This document shows, piece by piece, positions 6,000-10,179 of a stretch of DNA of 10,179 nucleotides. The position numbers were made by a program, and so were the translations under genes. The number at the start of each line of letters is the position of its first letter. The stretch's first letter is position 1. Below the pieces are notes generated by a model that saw nothing but the letters and a program-made list of their open reading frames with translations, was not told where the DNA came from and made no database searches. This DNA is from JARYGU01 sp033795365 (GTDB taxonomy: Bacteria > Pseudomonadota > Alphaproteobacteria > Rhizobiales > Rhizobiaceae), in the NCBI GenBank assembly GCA_033795365.1, contig JARYGU010000042.1, positions 1-10,179 on the forward strand. Direction: 5' to 3'.

Positions 6000-6135
6000 A
6001 CCAATGCTCCTGTCCCTTCACTAACATAAAGCACGGCAAGGAGCTTGTTTGATAAAGTCCGGGTATTCGAACGGCTTATACGTGACCCAGCATCTTGAAT
6101 CTAATCGACAAACCATCCTGAATGGAGCTTTCACA

Positions 6136-7092
6136 ATGTTCATGCACAACAAGAGACTGCAATATACCGTCCGGGTGTCGGAGCCCAATCCCAAGCTCGC
6201 TACAATGATGCTGGAGCAGTTCGGCGGCGCCGATGGCGAACTCGCGGCCGCCATGCGCTACTTCACGCAAGGCCTGGGCGAGGACGATCCGGGCCGGAAG
6301 GACATGCTCCTCGACATCGCGACCGAGGAATTGAGCCATCTTGAAGTCATCGGCTCAATCGTCGCGATGCTGAACAAGGGCGTGAAGGCGCAGCTTGCCG
6401 AAGGCGCGATGGAAGAAGCCGAGATGTACCGGACCATTGGCAACAGCGGCGTAAGTGCCAAGGAATCCATCCTGTTCGGTGGCGGGCCCGCGCTGATCGA
6501 TTCTGCCGGGGTGCCCTGGACCGCCGCCTATGTCGACAGCCGCTCGGAGCCGACCGTGGACCTTCGCTCCAACATCGCCGCGGAGAGCCGCGCAAAGATC
6601 GTCTACGAGCGCCTGATCAATATTACCGACGATCCTGGGATCAAGGAAGCACTGGGCTTTCTGATGACACGTGAGATCGCCCATCAGAAATCTTTCGAGA
6701 AGGCGCTGTACTCGATCGAGGACAATTTCCCGTCCGGCAAGCTTCCCGGTGTCGAACCCTTCGGCAACATCTACGTCAACACCTCGCAAGGGGAGGGCGA
6801 CATGGAAGGGCCTTGGAACACGGGAGATCAGTGGACCCGGATCGACGATTTGGCCCAAACCATGCCTATCGATGGCGGCGCAGGTACGGCCAGCGTCGAA
6901 CTGGGAACTGCCGATGCCGCTGCCGTCACGAAGCTGCTGAAGCGCACGCAGTCCAATCCTGCCAAAAATCCGTTGACGGGCGTCGATCTTGGTGCCGGGC
7001 CTGGCGCCGGGCGAGTAACGGATCGCGACCTGGGGCAAGCTCCAACCATCCACGATGCGCCGGCGATGGGCGAAACGACTACGCCGGGTTAA
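6136..7092 (+). CDS. Manganese catalase (non-haem, ferritin-like)
   Basis: The 318-residue protein converts hydrogen peroxide to water and oxygen at a dimanganese centre. The expected ligand set is visible: E35 (GGADGE), E65 and H68 (EELSH), E150 (AAESRAK) and H183 (TREIAHQ), in the order and spacing of known Mn catalases. The opening MFMHNKRLQYTVRV and the IYVNTSQGEGDMEGPWN stretch near 212-228 are also typical. Residues after about 275 form a low-complexity Gly/Pro/Thr-rich tail (GAGPGAGRVTDRDLGQAP) probably disordered, as is common in the family. The start at 6136 has GGAG 8 nt upstream and matches the family start. The frame is open to a TTG at 6049 that also has AAGGAG 5 nt upstream, giving a possible 29-residue extension without homology. 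No signal peptide is apparent. No EcfG motif lies in its upstream region. The neighbouring DUF2383 and SDR genes fit an oxidative or desiccation stress role. Confidence 0.95.
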   Translation: MFMHNKRLQYTVRVSEPNPKLATMMLEQFGGADGELAAAMRYFTQGLGEDDPGRKDMLLDIATEELSHLEVIGSIVAMLNKGVKAQLAEGAMEEAEMYRTIGNSGVSAKESILFGGGPALIDSAGVPWTAAYVDSRSEPTVDLRSNIAAESRAKIVYERLINITDDPGIKEALGFLMTREIAHQKSFEKALYSIEDNFPSGKLPGVEPFGNIYVNTSQGEGDMEGPWNTGDQWTRIDDLAQTMPIDGGAGTASVELGTADAAAVTKLLKRTQSNPAKNPLTGVDLGAGPGAGRVTDRDLGQAPTIHDAPAMGETTTPG

Positions 7093-7111
7093 CGATCAAA
7101 ACTGACGAGGA

Positions 7112-7138
7112 GGGGGAGGGTGGTCGGGCCCTTCCCCC
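7112..7138 (+). terminator. GC-rich hairpin just after the Mn catalase stop
   Basis: GGGGGAGGG (7112-7120) can pair with CCCTTCCCCC (7129-7138) with one bulged T and an 8-nt loop, about 20 nt after the catalase stop. No T-run follows. It could terminate or stabilise the catalase transcript. It also overlaps the ribosome binding site and GTG start of the candidate small ORF at 7120, so if that ORF is real the hairpin would restrict its translation. Confidence 0.4.
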
Positions 7139-7242
7139 CGGTTATGGCGGGTCTTATGACCGGCTTAATCGCTATGACGATACTGAACGCCGGTCTTGCG
7201 ATGTGGCGGGGGCCCGATCACGTCGAACTGAGCTTTCCCTGA
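7120..7242 (+). CDS. Candidate 40-residue hydrophobic small protein
   Basis: I do not recognise this protein. GTG at 7120 is preceded by AGGAGG (7108-7113) with 6 nt spacing, an almost ideal ribosome binding site, and the frame ends with TGA at 7240-7242. The product begins MVGPFPPVMAGLMTGLIAMT and continues ILNAGLAMWRGPDHVELSFP, that is, one likely membrane span (about residues 8-29) with a short polar tail. It lies 27 nt after the Mn catalase stop and could be co-transcribed with it. Against it: the ribosome binding site is part of a purine-rich, GC-rich hairpin that may simply be a terminator, and the ORF is very short. If 7120 is not used, an ATG at 7144 in the same frame lacks a well-spaced site. 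Confidence 0.3.
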   Translation: MVGPFPPVMAGLMTGLIAMTILNAGLAMWRGPDHVELSFP

Positions 7243-7271
7243 TCCTGCGCCCTTGAATAGCAAGAGGCGCA

Positions 7272-8381
7272 ATGGCATTCCCCCTCTCGCGTTGTTTACT
7301 GCGCGCGGGGGTCTGGATGGCAGTTGAAAAAGCGAGCTTCAATACGCTGAATGCCATGCGTGGCGTCGCTGCGATCGGCGTCATGCTGTTTCATGGAGAC
7401 TCGCTACTTGGAACTCAGTTTTGCCCGCGCGGCTATCTTGCCGTCGATCTTTTCTTCGTCCTTTCCGGCTTCGTCATTGGTTATGCCTATGATCCGCGAC
7501 TTGCGGCCGGTCTGGAGTGGAAGGCTTTTGCGCGCATAAGGTTGGTCCGTTTCTACCCGCTTTATCTGCTCGGCCTCTCGATAGGCGTCGTGCGGGAGTT
7601 GGCCCTGATCGTCACCGGCAATTCTTACGCCTTGGGTGCTTCCGGGCTCATCCTGTCGCTCGCCGCTGCCTTGCTGTTCCTTCCGATGCCGCTCGCGCAA
7701 CGCGACCACGCTTTGTTCAGTCTGAACATCCCGTCCTGGTCGCTGATGTATGAGTTGATCGCCAACATCGCTTACGCTGCTGCTTTCCCGCGCCTGACGA
7801 ACAGAAGGTTGATGGCAGTCACGGGCATAGCCGGGACCTTGCTGGTGGTCTTGATCCTCCGGGCAGGAACGGCGGACCTCGGTGCTCATGCTGCCGACAT
7901 ACCCGCGGCGCTGGCCCGTACGGCATTTTCGTTCGGCGTCGGACTCCTTGTCTTCAGACTGGGAATGCGCGGCCTGCGTCTTCCGCCATTGTTGATCTTG
8001 TTGGTCGTTGCCCTGTGCCTGATCGTACCGGAGCAGGCGGGCATCGCCTACGACCTGATCTTCATCCTGTTTATCAGCCCGCTGCTGGTAGTGCTTGGTG
8101 CTTCGGCAGAGCCTTCGCGAAGAATGCGCGACGGGTTCGTCTGGCTGGGCATTATCTCTTTCCCCTTATATGCGATCCATCGCCCGGTGCTCTCTCTTGC
8201 CGAAGGCGTGGCGAGGGCGGCGGGTGTACCGGGCTTTTGGCTGGGCGCGCTCGCAATGGCGGGAATACTGGCTATATCGTCCCTGCTTGATCGCTGGTTC
8301 GACAGCCCTATCCGCAAAGCGATCTCCACTCGTTTTCATGCGCGGCCTGTTCGCGACCCTGCGGAAGCGGCCGCTCCCTGA
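7272..8381 (+). CDS. Acyltransferase-3 family membrane protein (OafA/ExoZ type)
   Basis: The 369-residue polytopic inner-membrane protein has about ten hydrophobic segments. Acyltransferase-3 proteins move acetyl or other acyl groups onto sugars of O-antigen, exopolysaccharide, glycans or other envelope molecules. Family motifs are AMRGVAAIGVMLFH with the key R30 and H41, GYLAVDLFFVLSGFVIG (about 54-70), RLVRFYPLYLLG (90-101), PSWSLMYELIAN (154-165) and the late FPLYAIHRPVL. It lacks the extra C-terminal SGNH domain of OafA, so it is the short form; the acceptor cannot be named. The start at 7272 has AAGAGG 4 nt upstream; M16 at 7317 (MAVEKASFNTLNAMRG) is an equally plausible start. It is 179 nt after the catalase gene and is convergent with the GH12-RTX gene, so neither neighbour reveals its target. 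Confidence 0.92.
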   Translation: MAFPLSRCLLRAGVWMAVEKASFNTLNAMRGVAAIGVMLFHGDSLLGTQFCPRGYLAVDLFFVLSGFVIGYAYDPRLAAGLEWKAFARIRLVRFYPLYLLGLSIGVVRELALIVTGNSYALGASGLILSLAAALLFLPMPLAQRDHALFSLNIPSWSLMYELIANIAYAAAFPRLTNRRLMAVTGIAGTLLVVLILRAGTADLGAHAADIPAALARTAFSFGVGLLVFRLGMRGLRLPPLLILLVVALCLIVPEQAGIAYDLIFILFISPLLVVLGASAEPSRRMRDGFVWLGIISFPLYAIHRPVLSLAEGVARAAGVPGFWLGALAMAGILAISSLLDRWFDSPIRKAISTRFHARPVRDPAEAAAP

Positions 8382-8387
8382 TCGCCG

Positions 8388-8410
8388 GTGGGCGCGGCGT
8401 TAGCGCCCAC
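8388..8410. terminator. Hairpin between convergent genes, probably a two-way terminator
   Basis: GTGGGCGC (8388-8395) and GCGCCCAC (8403-8410) form a perfect 8-bp GC-rich stem with a 7-nt loop. It sits right after the acyltransferase stop and about 20 nt from the stop of the minus-strand GH12-RTX gene, the place expected for a shared terminator. No clear T-run follows on either strand. Confidence 0.65.
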
Positions 8411-8430
8411 TCACCAGCCTCTACCTACGA

Positions 8431-10179
8431 TCATGTGAAGAACAGGAAGTCGCTTGCCGCAAGCGACGCCATCGTCTTCTGATACAGGACCAGGGAATCG
8501 CCTGTATCGAAAGTGATGTAGGTGGTGCCCGCTTTCTCGACTGCGTGGCTCAGCACGTCCGCATAGCTGGATACGCCAAGGTTCGTGTTCAGCTTCAACG
8601 TGTCGCGCGCGCCCATGAAGTGCAGGTCCGCGATCGTGTCGCGCCCGTCGCCCGATCCAAAGACGAAGGTGTCCGAGCGATAGCCGCCTACCAGCGTATC
8701 CTTGCCGGCGCCGCCGATGATAACATCATTGCCGCCGCTGCCATCCAGGAAATCGTCGCCCGCACCACCCTTTATGATGTTGTCGCTATTATCGCCCGTC
8801 AGACGGTCGGCAAAGCTGGAACCGATCAGTCCCTCGATAGAGGAGAACGTGTCTCCAGCCGCGTCGCCGCCGGATTGCGTTTGCCACAGATTGGCAACGA
8901 CGCCGCTCCTGGCGGATGCGTACACCGCGAAGTCGAAGCCGGCGCCTCCGACCAGAATGTCTGCCCCTGCGCCGCCGTCCAGCATGTCGTCGCCTGCGCC
9001 ACCGTCCAGGCGGTTGCTCGCGCTGTTGCCATACAGGAAGTTGTTGAGCGCATTGCCGGTGCCATTGATCGCTTCGGTTCCGGTGAGGGCCAGATTTTCG
9101 ACGTGATCGGTCAGCGTATAGCTGAACCCGGCCTTCACCGTGTCGTTTCCTTCGCCGGAAAGCTCGATGACTGTGTCGTTGATCGAATGCAGGACGTACG
9201 TATCGTTGCCCTTGCCACCGTGCAGCGTGTTCGTGCCTGAGACGGCTGTCAGCATATCGTCGCCGTCTAGCGCATGAAGTACCGACTGCGATGCCGTGGC
9301 GACCAGATTGTCCGCGCCGTCCGTTCCGTCGATGGTGGTGACCGGTTTGACGATTTCCGTCGTCGTCCCTGTACCCGTAACATGCTGGATCTTCAGAGTG
9401 CCATCGGCTTCCTTAGTCTGCACGTCATAGTTCAGATGGTTGATCGTCAGGGTACCTGAGCCGGACACCACTTCTGCCCCAAGCTGCGACATCGCAAGAT
9501 ATTCGTCCTTGCCGACGATACCCATGTCGATCAGCGTGTCGAACAGCTTGACCATGTCCAGCGTGCCCACCGGCGTGTCGCTGTTGGCGACGATGGCAGT
9601 GTAATGCGTCCCCGGCGCACGGTAGATGGTGCCTGCGAAGTCGCCATCCTGATAAGTGCCTATCTTGTCACCGAAGGCTTCGAAGTCGCCCTTGTGCAGC
9701 CATACCATTATCTCGTTGGTAACAGTCGATGCGTCACCGCCGGGCTTGTTGGTGAGCCAGATATCGAACGCGACGTTGAAGCCGCTTGTGTCGCCGCTGT
9801 AGCCGACGTCGAAGTCGGCCTTCAGGGAAGTGAGCTTGCTCAGCTGTACGGGGAACACCTGCGCCTTGTCGCCAGGGTTGGTTCCTCCCGAGAAGGGAGA
9901 CGCGCCGAACAGCAGGTCGGGATACGCCAGCACATTACCGGCGGTACCTTCCGCTAAAGTCAGCTTGGGAAAATCCCAATTGAAGGTCGTTCCTTTGGAG
10001 AGGTCCTTGTAGGTGTAGGAAACGCTGTTGGTATAGTCGGTGCCATACTTCAGGCTTGCTGAGTTCCACGCATTGTTGATGGCGTACCAGCCATTGTTGG
10101 TCTGACCCGCATGCGTGCCTTGCAACGTGTTTTGCCCGGCAAGTGGCGCCGAATTGGGGGCATCCACGATGATGGCGCT
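8431..10179 (-). CDS. GH12-like endoglucanase fused to RTX calcium-binding repeats, 5' end outside window
   Basis: The frame is open to the window edge; 582 residues are visible, so the start is upstream. Residue numbers count the GTG at 10167 as 1. Residues 25-250 resemble glycoside hydrolase family 12 (beta-1,4-glucanases and xyloglucanases): WYAINNAWNS, TTFNWDFPKL, AYPDLLFG, FDIWLTN, NEIMVWL with E152 as the likely nucleophile, and SQLGAEVVSGSG with E232 as the likely acid/base. After a short linker (250-280), residues 280-510 carry RTX-type GGxGxDxxx nonapeptides (clear copies at 317-324, 388-414 and 466-492), which bind calcium and fold outside the cell. The C-terminus ends in a hydrophobic ASDFLFFT stretch after DxLVLYQKTMASL, as in type I secretion substrates. 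I infer an extracellular glucan hydrolase exported by an ABC-type secretion system not seen here. GH12 is recognised by motif pattern only; a related lectin-like beta-jelly-roll remains possible. Confidence 0.85.
   Translation of the reverse strand, partial: SAIIVDAPNSAPLAGQNTLQGTHAGQTNNGWYAINNAWNSASLKYGTDYTNSVSYTYKDLSKGTTFNWDFPKLTLAEGTAGNVLAYPDLLFGASPFSGGTNPGDKAQVFPVQLSKLTSLKADFDVGYSGDTSGFNVAFDIWLTNKPGGDASTVTNEIMVWLHKGDFEAFGDKIGTYQDGDFAGTIYRAPGTHYTAIVANSDTPVGTLDMVKLFDTLIDMGIVGKDEYLAMSQLGAEVVSGSGTLTINHLNYDVQTKEADGTLKIQHVTGTGTTTEIVKPVTTIDGTDGADNLVATASQSVLHALDGDDMLTAVSGTNTLHGGKGNDTYVLHSINDTVIELSGEGNDTVKAGFSYTLTDHVENLALTGTEAINGTGNALNNFLYGNSASNRLDGGAGDDMLDGGAGADILVGGAGFDFAVYASARSGVVANLWQTQSGGDAAGDTFSSIEGLIGSSFADRLTGDNSDNIIKGGAGDDFLDGSGGNDVIIGGAGKDTLVGGYRSDTFVFGSGDGRDTIADLHFMGARDTLKLNTNLGVSSYADVLSHAVEKAGTTYITFDTGDSLVLYQKTMASLAASDFLFFT
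8692..8772 (-). repeat. RTX nonapeptide block 2 (three tandem copies)
   Basis: KGGAGDDFL, DGSGGNDVI and IGGAGKDTL (residues 466-492) form a second calcium-binding beta-roll. It is separated from block 1 by about 50 residues containing an AVYASARSGVVANL and FSSIEGLIGSSFADRLTG segment typical of proteins with hemolysin-type repeats. The block leads into the SDTFVFGSGDGRDTI stretch that usually marks the end of RTX modules. Confidence 0.85.
8926..9006 (-). repeat. RTX nonapeptide block 1 (three tandem copies)
   Basis: Three back-to-back nonapeptides, DGGAGDDML, DGGAGADIL and VGGAGFDFA (residues 388-414 of the GH12-RTX protein), form a parallel beta-roll that binds calcium between turns. The third copy has a hydrophobic residue at a usually acidic or polar position, as is common for the last repeat of a block. 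Confidence 0.85.

Noticed and set aside
8545..9240. Open frame on the plus strand opposite the RTX repeats
   Set aside because: It is the antisense of regular Gly/Asp repeats, which give long Ala/Val-rich open frames by chance.
1..10179. CRISPR array, tRNA or rRNA genes, phage or conjugation genes
   Set aside because: I saw no regular direct repeats with spacers, no tRNA cloverleaf or rRNA segments, and no mobile-element genes other than the IS fragment.

Overview
The window looks like chromosomal DNA of a high-GC alphaproteobacterium, most likely a sphingomonad (Sphingomonas, Sphingobium or Novosphingobium). This rests on gene content and on two close matches to the alphaproteobacterial EcfG general-stress promoter. 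I ran no database search, so genus-level placement is inference.

Layout. 1-428: right-hand end of an IS5-family insertion sequence, truncated by the window edge. 467-1084: DUF4142 lipoprotein whose signal-peptide region appears frame-broken just inside the IS junction. 1126-1512 (minus): single-domain response regulator with an ATGY-type receiver, as in alphaproteobacterial general-stress signalling. 1768-4322: translationally coupled pncC-nadE pair (NMN deamidase and glutamine-dependent NAD synthetase), preceded by an EcfG-type promoter and a leader of about 116 nt. 4399-5256: YghA-like SDR oxidoreductase with its own EcfG-type promoter. 5364-5810: PA2169/DUF2383 four-helix-bundle protein. 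5823-5999 (minus): unrecognised 58-residue ORF. 6136-7092: manganese catalase, possibly followed by a 40-residue membrane peptide (7120-7242). 7272-8381: acyltransferase-3 family membrane protein. 8431-10179 (minus, 5' end outside the window): GH12-like glucanase fused to RTX calcium-binding repeats, probably exported by type I secretion. An 8-bp hairpin lies between these last two convergent genes.

How it fits together. Positions 430-7250 read as a stress-survival island: ferritin-like or helical-bundle proteins (DUF4142, DUF2383), H2O2 removal by Mn catalase, a soluble SDR reductase, an NAD recycling/synthesis pair and a receiver protein. The two EcfG-type promoters suggest that at least the NAD genes and the SDR belong to the general stress regulon. 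The acyltransferase and the GH12-RTX protein belong to envelope or exopolysaccharide modification and extracellular glucan hydrolysis, and are probably unrelated in regulation.

The points most worth a second look are the pncC-nadE coupling under a stress promoter, the GH12-RTX fusion, the frame break beside the IS, and two small ORFs with good ribosome binding sites.
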